Assembly: GCA_017379895.1 (NCBI GenBank)
Contig: JAFNVH010000056.1
Coordinates: forward strand, 1-50,460
Reading direction: 5' to 3'
Length of the DNA stretch: 50,460 nt
DNA from: Rikenellaceae bacterium
GTDB lineage: Bacteria; Bacteroidota; Bacteroidia; Bacteroidales; Rikenellaceae
Below are positions 41,052 to 50,460 of the stretch, one piece after another. How positions within the stretch are numbered: the stretch's first letter is position 1; each line of letters starts with the position of its first letter. The notes under the pieces are model-generated. The model was given only the letters and a program-made list of their open reading frames with translations, was not told the origin of the DNA and did no database searches. A program made the translations under genes and the position numbers.

Positions 41052-42962
41052 TTACTTCAATAATTTAGCCAACGAAGCCAAGTTGCGCTCATTCTGCACA
41101 TTCTTGCCTTCGGGTGTATAGAGGTAGTCCAAACGGTCAGCAAAGTGACTCTCAACCTTGCCACGAACAACCTTCATCGTGCTATTAACCAAACCATTCT
41201 GCTCAGTAAATGCCTCGTCAACGATAGCCAAACCAGCGGGCAACCAACGGTGTGGGAACTCGGTCTCGAACTCGCCGCCCTTGTGGTATTTGTTGATCTC
41301 AGCCTCGATTACGCGAGCTGCCTCAGCAGGCTGCTCTTCGGTATCTACACCCGTAGCCTTCATATGGCGCTTCAAAGCCTCTGCGTTGGGCACCACGATT
41401 GCGCCAGTGAAGGGGCTCTGGTTGTTATAGATGATGATCTGGTCAATAAAGGGCGACTTGTCGACAATCGACTCTTCCATACCCTCGGGGCTATACTTCT
41501 CGCCGTCACTTGCGATCAACAAGCTCTTGAAACGACCAAGTACATAGAGGAAGTCGTCGTTGGTCATATAACCCATATCGCCCGTATAGAGCCAACCGTC
41601 ACGCACTGTTTCAGCCGATGCGGTCGGGTTCTTCCAGTAGCCAGCCATCACATTCTCGCCACGAATAACGATTTCGCCCTTCGTGCCGTTAGGCTGCTCG
41701 CGACCCTCATCATCCAAAATGCGGATATCGAGCGGCTGTACGAGCTTACCCGACGAGCCGAAACGGTGCTGTTTCTTAGCAGGAACGTTGGTTGAGATTA
41801 CGGGAGTAGCCTCCGACAGACCGTATCCCTGCATCATCGGGATACCGATTGCATAGAAGAAACGCTGCAACTCAGAATCGAGCAGTGCACCACCACCCAC
41901 AAAGAACTTCAAATCGCCACCAAACGCTTCGCGCACCTTCGAGAATAGAATCTTATCGAACAGAGCAACTGCAGGACGCAACACACATCGCCAGCCACGA
42001 CCCTTGTGGAAGCCGTCCTGATTATACTCGTATGCTGTGCGCAGTGCCAGGTTGAACAACTTCTCGGTCGTTGCGCCCTTAGCGCGAATCGACGACTCGA
42101 TGCTCTTGCGGAAATTTTTAGCCAACGCAGGCACCGACAGCAGGAAGTGAGGCTTCACCTCGCGGATATTTGCGGGAACATTACGCAGTGTCTCCATTGG
42201 TGTGCGACCCACCTGAGTGGTTGCAACCGTCGCACCGCAAGCGATCATAATGTAGAAACCTACAACGTGAGCAAAGCAGTGGTCCAACGGCAGAATAATC
42301 AGCGTACGATAGGTCGAAGGGATATGGATACGAGTGAGCGATTGCTCGACATTCGCCGTGTAGTTACGGTGAGTCAGAATCACACCCTTCGGGTCAGCCG
42401 TAGTACCCGAGGTGTAGGTGATGGTTGCGTAGTCGTCGTTCTGGATCGCCTGACCGATTGCAAGGAAACTTTCGCGGTTCTCGGCCAGATACTTCTCGCC
42501 TTCGACTTTGAGCATCGAGAGAGTGATCTCGCCCTCTTTCAAATCCTCGATCTCGTGATATACGATCACCTGCTGCAATTTGGGCAGGCGCTCGCGGATA
42601 CGACGAATCTTGGGCAACTGATATTTCGATACAAAAATCGACTTGACGTCGGCGTGATCCAGGCGGAACAGCAGGTCGTTGTCCTCCTCCAATTTGATTG
42701 AGAGGGGCACGCTGATAGCACCTGCATAGAGCAGACCCAACTCCGACATAATCCACGCATTGCAACCTTCCGAGAGAATTGATACGCGATCGCCGCGTTC
42801 TATGCCCGTTGCAGTCAGACCAGCGCCGATTGCGAGTGCTGCATCGCGGGTTTGGTTATAAGATGTGGGCTCAAATTCACCTGTTGTTTTTTCGAGCAGG
42901 AATGTCTTTTCACCATATTTGGCTACCGATGACTCAAAAAGGTCTATAATGGTCTTCTTCAT
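41052..42962 (-). CDS. Long-chain acyl-CoA synthetase (AMP-binding enzyme)
   Basis: The 636-residue enzyme activates a carboxylic acid as acyl-AMP and transfers it to CoA. The AMP-binding motif YTSGTTADPKG lies at 183-193, with GYGLSEATPV and YTGDMGYM (A5/A8-type motifs) later. No signal peptide is seen. Its closest visible type is the FadD15/long-chain form; the true substrate could be a medium-chain or branched acid. It lies between lepA and thrA in one unit, 11 bp before thrA. Confidence 0.93.
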   Translation of the reverse strand: MKKTIIDLFESSVAKYGEKTFLLEKTTGEFEPTSYNQTRDAALAIGAGLTATGIERGDRVSILSEGCNAWIMSELGLLYAGAISVPLSIKLEEDNDLLFRLDHADVKSIFVSKYQLPKIRRIRERLPKLQQVIVYHEIEDLKEGEITLSMLKVEGEKYLAENRESFLAIGQAIQNDDYATITYTSGTTADPKGVILTHRNYTANVEQSLTRIHIPSTYRTLIILPLDHCFAHVVGFYIMIACGATVATTQVGRTPMETLRNVPANIREVKPHFLLSVPALAKNFRKSIESSIRAKGATTEKLFNLALRTAYEYNQDGFHKGRGWRCVLRPAVALFDKILFSKVREAFGGDLKFFVGGGALLDSELQRFFYAIGIPMMQGYGLSEATPVISTNVPAKKQHRFGSSGKLVQPLDIRILDDEGREQPNGTKGEIVIRGENVMAGYWKNPTASAETVRDGWLYTGDMGYMTNDDFLYVLGRFKSLLIASDGEKYSPEGMEESIVDKSPFIDQIIIYNNQSPFTGAIVVPNAEALKRHMKATGVDTEEQPAEAARVIEAEINKYHKGGEFETEFPHRWLPAGLAIVDEAFTEQNGLVNSTMKVVRGKVESHFADRLDYLYTPEGKNVQNERNLASLAKLLK

Positions 42963-42985
42963 AGATTGTATATGTTTTACATTGG

Positions 42986-44776
42986 TTAGTCCATCTTCAA
43001 AACTGCCAAGAATGCCGACTGCGGCACCTCAACGTTACCGATCTGGCGCATACGCTTCTTACCCTTCTTCTGCTTTTCGAGCAGCTTACGCTTACGCGAG
43101 ATATCACCACCGTAACACTTCGCCGTTACGTCCTTACGCACCGCCTTGACCGTTTCGCGAGCGATAATCTTCGCGCCGATAGCAGCCTGAATAGCGATAT
43201 CGAACTGCTGGCGCGGGATCAACTCCTTCAATTTCTCGCACATCTTGCGGCCGAAATCGTAGGCGTGAGCCTGGTAAATCAGCGATGAAAGCGCATCGAC
43301 CGGCTCGCCATTGAGCAGGATGTCGAGCTTAGCCAGCTTACTATCCTTGTAGCCCGTGCGGTGGTAGTCGAACGAAGCGTAACCCTTCGAGATACTCTTC
43401 AACTTGTCGTAGAAATCAAATACAATCTCCGACAGCGGCATCTCGAAATTAACCTCGACACGATCCTGCGTGATGAAGGTCTGATTCTTCAATACGCCAC
43501 GCTTGTCGATGCAGAGCTTGATTACATTGCCCAAGAAATCGGTCTTGGTGATGATCTGTGCGTTGATATATGGCTCTTCAATCTTTGCAATGTTGGTGAT
43601 GTCGGGCAGCCCCGAGGGGTTGTGCACATCGAGCTCTTCACCCTTGGTCGTGGTGATGCGGTACGAAACGTTGGGTACGGTTGTGATTACGTCCATATCG
43701 AACTCGCGATACAAGCGCTCCTGAATAATCTCCATGTGCAGCAGACCAAGGAAACCGCAACGGAAACCAAAACCTAGCGCCAACGAGCTCTCAGGTTCGA
43801 AGGTAAGCGATGCATCGTTCAACTGCAACTTCTCGAGCGATGCTCGCAGATCCTCGTACTGATCCGCTTCAACGGGATAGACACCCGCAAAGACCATTGG
43901 CTTCACATCCTCGAAACCGGCAATTGACTCCTCGCACGGACGAGCGATGTGGGTAATCGTATCACCCACCTTAACATCGGTCGAGGTCTTGATGCCCGAG
44001 ATGATGTAACCTACGTCACCTGCGCTGATCTCGTCGCGGGGGCTCATTTTGAGTTTGAGCACACCGATCTCGTCAGCGTCATATTCGCTACCCGTATTGA
44101 AGAACTTCACGTGGTCACCCTTGCGCAATTTGCCGTTGAAGATACGGAAGTATGCGATAATGCCTCGGAACGAGTTGAAAACCGAGTCAAAGATCAACGC
44201 TTGCAGCGGAGCTTCGGGATCGCCCTTCGGAGCAGGGATACGCTCAACAATTGCCGCCAGAACGTCGTCTACGCCCTGACCTGTCTTGCCCGACGCTGCC
44301 AGAATCGAGTCGGGATCGCAACCGAGCAGATCAACAATCTGGTCTTTTACCTCGTCGACCATTGCCGAATCCATATCGATCTTGTTGAGCACGGGGATAA
44401 TCTCCAAGTCGTTGCCCAAAGCGAGGTATAGGTTCGAGATTGTCTGTGCCTGAATACCCTGCGTTGCATCGACAACCAACAGTGCACCTTCGCACGATGC
44501 GATTGCACGCGACACCTCATACGAGAAATCGACGTGTCCCGGGGTATCAATCAGGTTGAGTGTATAGGTCTGCCCATCGTTGTGATGGTACTCCATCTGA
44601 ATTGCGTGGCTCTTGATAGTAATGCCTTTTTCGCGTTCTAGGTCCATATCGTCGAGCACCTGTGCCTGCATTTCGCGCTGATTGAGCGTGTTGGTATATT
44701 CGAGCAGGCGGTCGGCCAACGTGCTCTTGCCGTGGTCGATGTGGGCGATGATACAGAAATTGCGGATATTTTTCAT
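42986..44776 (-). CDS. lepA: Elongation factor 4 (LepA)
   Basis: LepA is a ribosome-binding translational GTPase tied to back-translocation and initiation. The 596-residue protein shows G1 AHIDHGKST (11-19), DTPGHVDF (G3), NKID (G4), the EF-G-like domains and the C-terminal [17 protein letters not shown] chose the ATG at 44776 because it gives the usual [12 protein letters not shown] start; a longer frame adds 12 unlike residues. It opens the lepA-acyl-CoA synthetase-thrA unit with a TATATTTG box 25 nt upstream. Confidence 0.97.
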   Translation of the reverse strand: MKNIRNFCIIAHIDHGKSTLADRLLEYTNTLNQREMQAQVLDDMDLEREKGITIKSHAIQMEYHHNDGQTYTLNLIDTPGHVDFSYEVSRAIASCEGALLVVDATQGIQAQTISNLYLALGNDLEIIPVLNKIDMDSAMVDEVKDQIVDLLGCDPDSILAASGKTGQGVDDVLAAIVERIPAPKGDPEAPLQALIFDSVFNSFRGIIAYFRIFNGKLRKGDHVKFFNTGSEYDADEIGVLKLKMSPRDEISAGDVGYIISGIKTSTDVKVGDTITHIARPCEESIAGFEDVKPMVFAGVYPVEADQYEDLRASLEKLQLNDASLTFEPESSLALGFGFRCGFLGLLHMEIIQERLYREFDMDVITTVPNVSYRITTTKGEELDVHNPSGLPDITNIAKIEEPYINAQIITKTDFLGNVIKLCIDKRGVLKNQTFITQDRVEVNFEMPLSEIVFDFYDKLKSISKGYASFDYHRTGYKDSKLAKLDILLNGEPVDALSSLIYQAHAYDFGRKMCEKLKELIPRQQFDIAIQAAIGAKIIARETVKAVRKDVTAKCYGGDISRKRKLLEKQKKGKKRMRQIGNVEVPQSAFLAVLKMD

Positions 44777-44801
44777 ATATACAGTATTTTCATTTTGCGC
44801 G

Positions 44802-44809
44802 CAAATATA
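44802..44809 (-). promoter_or_regulatory. -7 box of the lepA-thrA unit
   Basis: The minus strand reads TATATTTG, an exact match, 25 nt before the lepA ATG. No ideal -33 box is seen. Confidence 0.6.
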
Positions 44810-44924
44810 CAAAAAAATCTTTATTTATTACATAAGTATCCCATTATTCTAAAAAACACGATTGGTCGTTTGACCTTGCGATTTTGGCGTTTGGCGGTGT
44901 GTTGTCGTCATTTTGCATTGCTGG

Positions 44925-44958
44925 TTGGCCGATTTTTTTAAATTTTGTTTTATCTTTG
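44925..44958 (+). promoter_or_regulatory. Promoter of the tandem MG2-like genes
   Basis: TATCTTTG (44951-44958) is an exact -7 match. TTG at 44925-44927 stands 23 bp upstream, slightly long. The first ATG of the pair is 54 nt downstream. Confidence 0.6.
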
Positions 44959-45012
44959 TGAAGGAGAAATGTGTATTTCGAAAAATGGCGGATACACTTA
45001 AACACACAGCCT

Positions 45013-47682
45013 ATGAAACGATTTCTTACATTTGTTTTTGCTCTTATAGTGTCAGTGCCTGCTTTGGCACAACAAACTTCGCAAGATCGTCTGCTCGACG
45101 GTTTTGCGCGTATGTATGCCAATAGCCTTCAAGAGAAGGTTTATTTGATGACAGATAAACCCTACTACTCGGCTGGCGAGCGCATTTGGTTGCGTGGCTG
45201 GGTGGTCGACGCGGTGTCACACACGGGACAGACTCCAACCAATTATCTCTATGTCGATCTGATCGATGCAGGCGACAACCTCGTGCAGCGCATCAAGATC
45301 AGACGCGATGCAACGGGATTCAACAACGCGATCGACCTGCCTTCTGATATCAAAGCGGGTAGCTATTCGCTGGTGGCTTACACCCGTTGGCAGACCAATT
45401 GGTCGGAAGATTTCTTCTTCCGTCGCCGCATTGAGATCGGTAATTCGATCGACGACGTGGTGATGCACGAAGTTAGCTACGTGCTGGGTGAAGATAGTAC
45501 AGCAACAGCCCTGGTTCGTTTCTATGGTTTCGACGGACCATACACGGGTTGTCGCGTAGAGTGTACCGAAAAACGTGCAGATAAGAAAGATCGCAAATTT
45601 ACGCTCCGCACCGACTCGTATGGTCAGGTGCGCGTCGAATATACTCCGATCGAAGGCATTGTGGGTGAGATCGATATGTTGCTCGAAGTTCCCAATCGCG
45701 ATTTTACCACTACCATTCTACTTCCCAATTTGGAGAATTCGATCTATATCGATTTTATGCCCGAGGGCGGTGACCTGATTGCCGATGCTAAGCAGCGCGT
45801 AGCATTCAAGACGATTGGCGCCGATGGCTATAGCCGCGAGGCGGTGGGCGTGGTTTGCGATCAGTCGGGCGCGGTGATCTGCCCGATTGCAACGACCTAT
45901 TGTGGAATGGGCTCGTTCGAGATGACTCCCAAGGCGGGTGTAAAGTATTATGCCGAGGTTGAGCACAATGGCCGCAAACTCCGTTTTGCGCTACCCGATG
46001 TGACGACCGACGGTTGCGCTCTACGTGTGGAACGCGAAGGTGATAAATGGCTGTGTGATCTGCTTTCGGCGACAGATTTCGATCGTTCGAATCTTGGTGC
46101 ACTGGTACATTCACGAGGCGCGTTGGTCTATCTGGTTGATGATGTATCGAACGGCTTTATATTGCCCGAAAATGTACTTTTGGAGGGTATTTCGCAGGTG
46201 GCAATTTATGACCGTGTGACGGGTCGAATTTACAGCGAGCGACTGCTCTTCCGTCACCCATCTGAGCAGTTCTCGGTACAGACAAAAACGGCGGATCCAG
46301 TAACCCGTAAACGTCAGAAAGTATCACTTGATATAAAAATTGTAAATAGCTTAAACAGCGTAGTTAATGGAGATTATGCCGCAACTGTTACCGACAAGCG
46401 AATGGTGCGTCGTGAAGGCTCCGACGAGAATATCGTAACAAGTCTGCTGCTGACCTCTGATTTGGGTGGTTTTATCGAATCTCCGGCCGAGTATTTTGGT
46501 GTGGCACGTGAGCATACTGATCTGCTGATGATGACACACGGCTGGCGTCGTTTCGATATTGGTGAGGTGGCGCGCGATTCGATCGCTCTGCCGACCGTTG
46601 GCTTCGAGCAGACACAGGCAATCGAAGGTCGAATTACCAACGCATTCAACCGCGAGCCCAAGGGTGCGCAGATCGTGATGCACAATAGCTACACAAAGAT
46701 GTTTGAGAACTTCGAGCTGGGTGACGACCGCAATGGCAAGTTCCGCATTGAGGGTTTGGACTACCCCGATTCGACCGTTTATACCATCAGTGCACTCAAC
46801 CAAAAAGGACAAGATAATGTGCTGAGTGTTCAGTTTGCGAGCGATCGTATGCCGTTCCCCAAGTCGCAGATTTACTCGCGCCTGAAAGACGGTAAGATCG
46901 AGCAGTATATTCCTGACGAGTATCTCAATACCAATAAGGAAAAGTACTATCAGGATGGAGGTATGCGAGTGATTGATATTGAGGAGATTGTGGTTAGAGT
47001 TAAACCGCTCGAATCGTCGGTATTCAAGGGTGTAATTCCGACATATGAATTGCCCATTGCCAAATTTGCGAAGACGCACGCGACGGCGTGGGATTTGGCT
47101 ACGAAGCTTCACGGTGTTTTTGCTATGCCTGACGGAACATTTGCAACGCGCGAGAAACGAGGTGTCATCACGTTGACCGAGGTGCTCGAAAGTGACAGTG
47201 TGGAGATCTCGACTGTTCAGTATGTAGTCCCGCTGATTTATGTCGACGACTTGGAAACACCGATCGAAGAACTTTGGGAGATTCCGAGTGAAGATGTGGT
47301 GTCGGTGTCGTTTGTATCTTCGGCGAGAGCCGGCCACTATGGCCCCGATGCAATTCCTCAGGCGGTAATTTTTTATAAGCTCAAACCCGACCACCTGCGC
47401 AAATATCGCCGCAATGCATCGATCAATACTATTACTCCGCTGGGATATAAACAAGCGGTGGAGTTCTATCAGCCCAAATACGATGTGCCCAATCAGCCCG
47501 ATTTGCGCACGACCGTTGCGTGGGTGCCTGCGGTGCAGTTCGATGAGGAAGGTCGCGCCACCATCGAATTCTATACGGCCGATCGTGTAACCGACTACGA
47601 TGTCGTAATCGAGGGCATCACTGACGACGGACGTCCCTGCTCGGTACAGGCCGTTGTTGAGCGCTCGGATGCGGCTCGGTAA
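45013..47682 (+). CDS. Large secreted MG2/CarboxypepD-reg/plug-like protein, copy 1
   Basis: The 889-residue protein has a signal peptide (MKRFLTFVFALIVSVPALAQ) and no beta-barrel. Residues 40-143 (QEKVYLMTDKPYYSAGERIW to the DFFFRRRIEIGN end) match the MG2 domain of alpha-2-macroglobulin-like proteins. Residues from 537 (IEGRITNAFNREPKGAQ) look like a carboxypeptidase-regulatory beta-sandwich. From about 650 comes a plug-like stretch, with GMRVIDIEEIVV. The last 81 residues (PLGYKQAVEFYQPKYD onward) are nearly identical in the tandem copy. It should act in the periplasm or at the outer membrane; function unknown. I chose the ATG at 45013 for the signal peptide; the longer frame lacks one. 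Confidence 0.85.
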   Translation: MKRFLTFVFALIVSVPALAQQTSQDRLLDGFARMYANSLQEKVYLMTDKPYYSAGERIWLRGWVVDAVSHTGQTPTNYLYVDLIDAGDNLVQRIKIRRDATGFNNAIDLPSDIKAGSYSLVAYTRWQTNWSEDFFFRRRIEIGNSIDDVVMHEVSYVLGEDSTATALVRFYGFDGPYTGCRVECTEKRADKKDRKFTLRTDSYGQVRVEYTPIEGIVGEIDMLLEVPNRDFTTTILLPNLENSIYIDFMPEGGDLIADAKQRVAFKTIGADGYSREAVGVVCDQSGAVICPIATTYCGMGSFEMTPKAGVKYYAEVEHNGRKLRFALPDVTTDGCALRVEREGDKWLCDLLSATDFDRSNLGALVHSRGALVYLVDDVSNGFILPENVLLEGISQVAIYDRVTGRIYSERLLFRHPSEQFSVQTKTADPVTRKRQKVSLDIKIVNSLNSVVNGDYAATVTDKRMVRREGSDENIVTSLLLTSDLGGFIESPAEYFGVAREHTDLLMMTHGWRRFDIGEVARDSIALPTVGFEQTQAIEGRITNAFNREPKGAQIVMHNSYTKMFENFELGDDRNGKFRIEGLDYPDSTVYTISALNQKGQDNVLSVQFASDRMPFPKSQIYSRLKDGKIEQYIPDEYLNTNKEKYYQDGGMRVIDIEEIVVRVKPLESSVFKGVIPTYELPIAKFAKTHATAWDLATKLHGVFAMPDGTFATREKRGVITLTEVLESDSVEISTVQYVVPLIYVDDLETPIEELWEIPSEDVVSVSFVSSARAGHYGPDAIPQAVIFYKLKPDHLRKYRRNASINTITPLGYKQAVEFYQPKYDVPNQPDLRTTVAWVPAVQFDEEGRATIEFYTADRVTDYDVVIEGITDDGRPCSVQAVVERSDAAR

Positions 47683-47705
47683 ACAACCATAAAGCCACAA
47701 ATCCT

Positions 47706-50378
47706 ATGAAAAAATTTGTACTTTTCTTAAACACTCTGCTGATTGCGGCGACCGCATCGGCACAGCAGATATCCAAAGAGCAAGTTCTTGATGGTTTTGC
47801 GCGAATGTATGCCAATTCGCTACACGAAAAGGTCTATGTGATGACCGACAAACCCTATTACTCGGCCGGCGAACGCATTTGGTTGCGCGGCTGGGTGGTC
47901 GATGCTGTGTCGCACACGGGACAGACACCGACCAACTATCTCTATGTCGATATGCTCGACGCCAGCGATAACCTCGTGCAGCGAATCAAAATCAAACGCG
48001 ACTCGATAGGTTTCAACAACGCTATTGACCTGCCGTCGGATATGAAAGCGGGCAGTTATGCGTTGGTGGCCTACACTCAATGGCAAACCAATTGGTCGCA
48101 GGATCTCTTTTTCCGCCGCCGCATCGAGATCGGCAACACGATTGATGACGTGGTGATGCACGATGTAAGCTACGTGCTGGGCGAAGACAGCACAGCAACG
48201 GCGTTGGTCAATTTCTATGGTTTTGACGGTCCGTATGCCAACTACCGCGTTCTGTGCAGCGAGGTGCGCGACGATAAGCGCGATCGCAATTTCACATTAC
48301 GCACCGACATCAACGGACAGATTCAGATCGAGTACACACCGATTGAGGGCGTAGTCGGTACGATCAATATGACGTTAGAGGTACCCAATCGTTCCTACGA
48401 GGCGTCGCTTCTACTGCCCGAACTGAATAACTCGATCCACGTGGCATTTATGCCCGAGGGCGGTGGTCTGCTTGCGAACACGACACAGCGCGTAGCCTTC
48501 AAGGCGATCGGTGCCGACGGCTACGGACGCGATGTCGAGGGCGCGATTTACGACGAGACGGGCGCAGTGATCTGCCCCATCGCATCGACCTACTTGGGTA
48601 TGGGTACGTTCGAGATGACTCCCCGTGCAGGCGCGAAATATTATGCCGAGGTCGAGCGCAATGGTCACAAATTCCGTTTATCGTTGCCCGAGGTGCAGGA
48701 GTACGGCTGTGCGCTCGCTGTCGAGAAGAGCGACAAGGGTTGGCAGTGCCGACTGCTCGCAACACCCGATTTCGACCGCTCGAATCTAAGTGCGCTGGTG
48801 CACTCGCGCGGTGCATTGGTCTATATGACCGATACGATTGCCGATGGTTTTGTGATTCCCGAAGATGTGCTGTTGGAGGGTGTGTCGCAGGTGGCTGTTT
48901 TCAACAATACGACCTACGACATTCTCAGCGAGCGATTGATCTTCCGCCACCCCTCGGAGCAGTTCACAACCGAACTAAAAACGGCTACTCCCGTCAATTA
49001 CAAGCGCCAGAAAGTAACGCTCGACATAAAGATCGCAAACCACTCGGCAGAGGCCATTAACGGCGATTTTGCAGCCACCATTACCGATAAGCGAATGGTG
49101 CGTCGCTCGTCGTCAGACGAGAACATCGTTTCGAGCCTTCTGCTCAGTTCCGAGCTGGGTGGCTACATCGAGAACCCGTCGGCCTATCTGGGTGAGGCGC
49201 GCGAGCATACCGACCTGCTGATGATGACGCAGGGTTGGCGACGATTCGATATTGGCGAGGTGGTGCGCGATTCGATCACGCTGCCAACCGTCGGTTTCGA
49301 GCAGACACAGGTGATCGAGGGTCGTATATCGAACGCCTTCAACCGCGAGCCTAAGGGTGCGCAGTTGGTAGTTCATAATAGCACTACGGGCACCATCGAG
49401 CACTTCACGCTTGGCAATGAGCGCAACGGCAAATTCCGTCTTGAAGGCTTGGTCTTCCCCGATTCGACGATATTCACTTTCAGTGCACTCAATCGCAATG
49501 GTCAAAATATGGTTCTCGGAGTTGCGCTGAACGAGCCTCGTCTGCCGATCACCTATGCCGATATTTTCCCGCGTCTGAATGAGGGTAAAATCGAGCGTTA
49601 CATTCCCGAGGAGTATCTGAATACCAACAAAGAGAAGTACTACCAAGAGGGCGGTATGCGAGTGATTGATATTGAGGAGATTGTGGTTACAACCAGACCT
49701 CTCGAATCGTCGAGATTCAAGGGCGTGATCCCCACGCACGTGGTCTTTGCCGAGAAATACGCCAAGCACTATCACACGGCGCTGGATTTGGCGACAAAGA
49801 TCCCCGGAATACGTATGGAGGGCAATCGTATCGGACAAATGGTGAGTAGAGGTCGAGCAATTACGATGAATGCCATTCTGGCAGGAGCACCGCTGAGTGC
49901 ACTGAATCCGCGCCGACTTATGCCTCCCTTTATATTTGTCGATGATATGCCGACACCGATGTCCGAGTTGGAGCAGATACCGAGTGAGGATGTGATTTCG
50001 GTTTCATATTTCCCTGCGTCGAGAGCGGGTATTTATGGTCCAGATCAGATGCAGCGCGGTGTTCTATACTTCAAACTCGTACCCAATCATCTGCGCACAC
50101 ATCGCAAAGATCCGTCAATCAGCGCAATTCGTCCGCTCGGCTATAAACAGGCGGTGGAGTTCTATCAGCCCAAATATGATGTGCCCAATCAGCCCGACCT
50201 GCGTACAACGGTGGCGTGGGTGCCTGCGGTGCAGTTCGATGATGAGGGACGCGCCACGATCGAATTCTACACGGCCGATCGCGTGACCGACTACGATGTT
50301 GTGATCGAAGGTATCACCAACGACGGTCGCCCCTGCTCGGTACAAGCGGTTGTGGAGCGCTCGGATACGGCTCGGTAG
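47706..50378 (+). CDS. Large secreted MG2/CarboxypepD-reg/plug-like protein, copy 2
   Basis: The 890-residue protein is colinear with the preceding gene and begins 23 bp after it: signal peptide, MG2-like domain with VMTDKPYYSAGERIW, CarboxypepD-like part from residue 537, GMRVIDIEEIVV near 650, and the shared C-terminus from about 810. Identity is high overall, but a block near residues 675-745 differs strongly: this copy has GNRIGQMVSRGRAITMNAIL and APLSALNPRRLMPPF where copy 1 has a distinct sequence. The start is fixed by the signal peptide MKKFVLFLNTLLIAATASAQ. Function unknown. Confidence 0.85.
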   Translation: MKKFVLFLNTLLIAATASAQQISKEQVLDGFARMYANSLHEKVYVMTDKPYYSAGERIWLRGWVVDAVSHTGQTPTNYLYVDMLDASDNLVQRIKIKRDSIGFNNAIDLPSDMKAGSYALVAYTQWQTNWSQDLFFRRRIEIGNTIDDVVMHDVSYVLGEDSTATALVNFYGFDGPYANYRVLCSEVRDDKRDRNFTLRTDINGQIQIEYTPIEGVVGTINMTLEVPNRSYEASLLLPELNNSIHVAFMPEGGGLLANTTQRVAFKAIGADGYGRDVEGAIYDETGAVICPIASTYLGMGTFEMTPRAGAKYYAEVERNGHKFRLSLPEVQEYGCALAVEKSDKGWQCRLLATPDFDRSNLSALVHSRGALVYMTDTIADGFVIPEDVLLEGVSQVAVFNNTTYDILSERLIFRHPSEQFTTELKTATPVNYKRQKVTLDIKIANHSAEAINGDFAATITDKRMVRRSSSDENIVSSLLLSSELGGYIENPSAYLGEAREHTDLLMMTQGWRRFDIGEVVRDSITLPTVGFEQTQVIEGRISNAFNREPKGAQLVVHNSTTGTIEHFTLGNERNGKFRLEGLVFPDSTIFTFSALNRNGQNMVLGVALNEPRLPITYADIFPRLNEGKIERYIPEEYLNTNKEKYYQEGGMRVIDIEEIVVTTRPLESSRFKGVIPTHVVFAEKYAKHYHTALDLATKIPGIRMEGNRIGQMVSRGRAITMNAILAGAPLSALNPRRLMPPFIFVDDMPTPMSELEQIPSEDVISVSYFPASRAGIYGPDQMQRGVLYFKLVPNHLRTHRKDPSISAIRPLGYKQAVEFYQPKYDVPNQPDLRTTVAWVPAVQFDDEGRATIEFYTADRVTDYDVVIEGITNDGRPCSVQAVVERSDTAR

Positions 50379-50405
50379 TAAACTACCGACAAGCTGAAAA
50401 GAATG

Positions 50406-50460
50406 TTTTGGCGACAAAAGTTGCGAGTATCGTTTATTTGCTCTACTTTTGCCGCCAAAA
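50406..50460. repeat. Inverted repeat framing a promoter at the right edge
   Basis: TTTTGGCGACAAAAG (50406-50420) and CTTTTGCCGCCAAAA (50446-50460) are complementary at 14 of 15 positions across a 25-bp spacer. The right arm reaches the last base of the window and could be longer. The arms flank and overlap the promoter at 50421-50451, so an operator for a dimeric repressor is possible. There is no T-tract to suggest a terminator. Confidence 0.5.
50421..50451 (+). promoter_or_regulatory. Promoter at the right edge, downstream gene outside the window
   Basis: TTG (50421-50423), a 20-bp spacer and TACTTTTG (50444-50451) form a full Bacteroidota promoter. The product it drives lies beyond the window. 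Confidence 0.7.

Noticed and set aside
46351-47700. A 449-codon minus-strand open frame inside copy 1 of the MG2-like genes
   Set aside because: It lies wholly inside a signal-peptide protein with a near-identical tandem copy and shows no motifs.
1-50460. CRISPR array, cas genes or a toxin-antitoxin pair
   Set aside because: No regularly spaced repeats and no such proteins were seen on either strand.
1-50460. rRNA, tmRNA or RNase P genes
   Set aside because: Only two tRNAs were recognised; no other conserved structural RNA sequence was found by eye.

Overview
This window reads as a chromosomal segment of a Bacteroidota bacterium, most likely order Bacteroidales and plausibly Rikenellaceae/Alistipes-like; the family call is weak. 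The evidence is the repeated Bacteroidota promoter (TTTG or TTG, 19-23 bp spacer, TAnnTTTG) before most transcription units, and lineage-typical proteins: a DUF3109 protein, a FISUMP-domain lipoprotein, a pRiA4b ORF-3-like protein, a Rho factor with a long disordered insert, and large secreted MG2/CarboxypepD-reg/plug-like proteins. Almost everything is core metabolism and cell-envelope housekeeping. The one clear accessory element is a tyrosine recombinase cut by the left edge.

Layout. 1-385 (-) is the N-terminal part of a site-specific integrase, followed by about 270 bp of non-coding junction. 655-4510 (-) is an operon yicC > gmk > nadD(+TPR) > ddl > DUF3109. 4597-10829 (+) is a long unit serC > serA > DUF1015 > four-subunit 2-oxoacid:ferredoxin oxidoreductase, closed by a strong terminator. 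10887-16539 (-) carries a metal ABC permease > LptF/G permease > fmt > nhaC > secreted EEP phosphodiesterase. 16718-21902 (+) carries mtaB, then a HAMP-ended membrane sensor > trkH > SPOR-like protein. 22007-23476 (+) is nfeD > floA. 23540-25592 (-) holds a FISUMP lipoprotein and an HD-domain protein. 25811-27796 (-) is lptB > aroA, divergent from recQ > rsmA (+). A tRNA-Leu(TAA) (-) separates these from a C1-type peptidase lipoprotein (+), whose 3' end overlaps miaA (-). The minus strand then carries a pRiA4b ORF-3-like gene and a LuxC-like acyl-CoA reductase. 34864-38381 (+) is rho > S1/P1 nuclease > secreted alpha/beta hydrolase, followed by tRNA-Gly(CCC). 38605-44776 (-) is lepA > acyl-CoA synthetase > thrA. 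45013-50378 (+) holds two tandem paralogous giant secreted proteins. The right edge has a promoter framed by an inverted repeat.

How it works together: serC and serA make phosphoserine from 3-phosphoglycerate, and DUF1015 sits in their unit as an uncharacterised partner. The oxidoreductase links 2-oxoacid/acyl-CoA metabolism to ferredoxin. LptB and the LptF/G permease belong to LPS export. Fmt, LepA, RsmA, MtaB, MiaA and the two tRNAs serve translation.

No clearly new defence, secretion or biosynthetic system is visible. The best leads are the HAMP-sensor/TrkH/SPOR operon, the DUF1015 gene in the serine operon with its RNA-like hairpins, the tandem MG2/plug-like paralogs with one divergent block, and the left-edge integrative element. 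Start codons were often moved inward from the longest open frame to fit family N-termini, signal peptides, promoters or ribosome binding sites; the entries say where.
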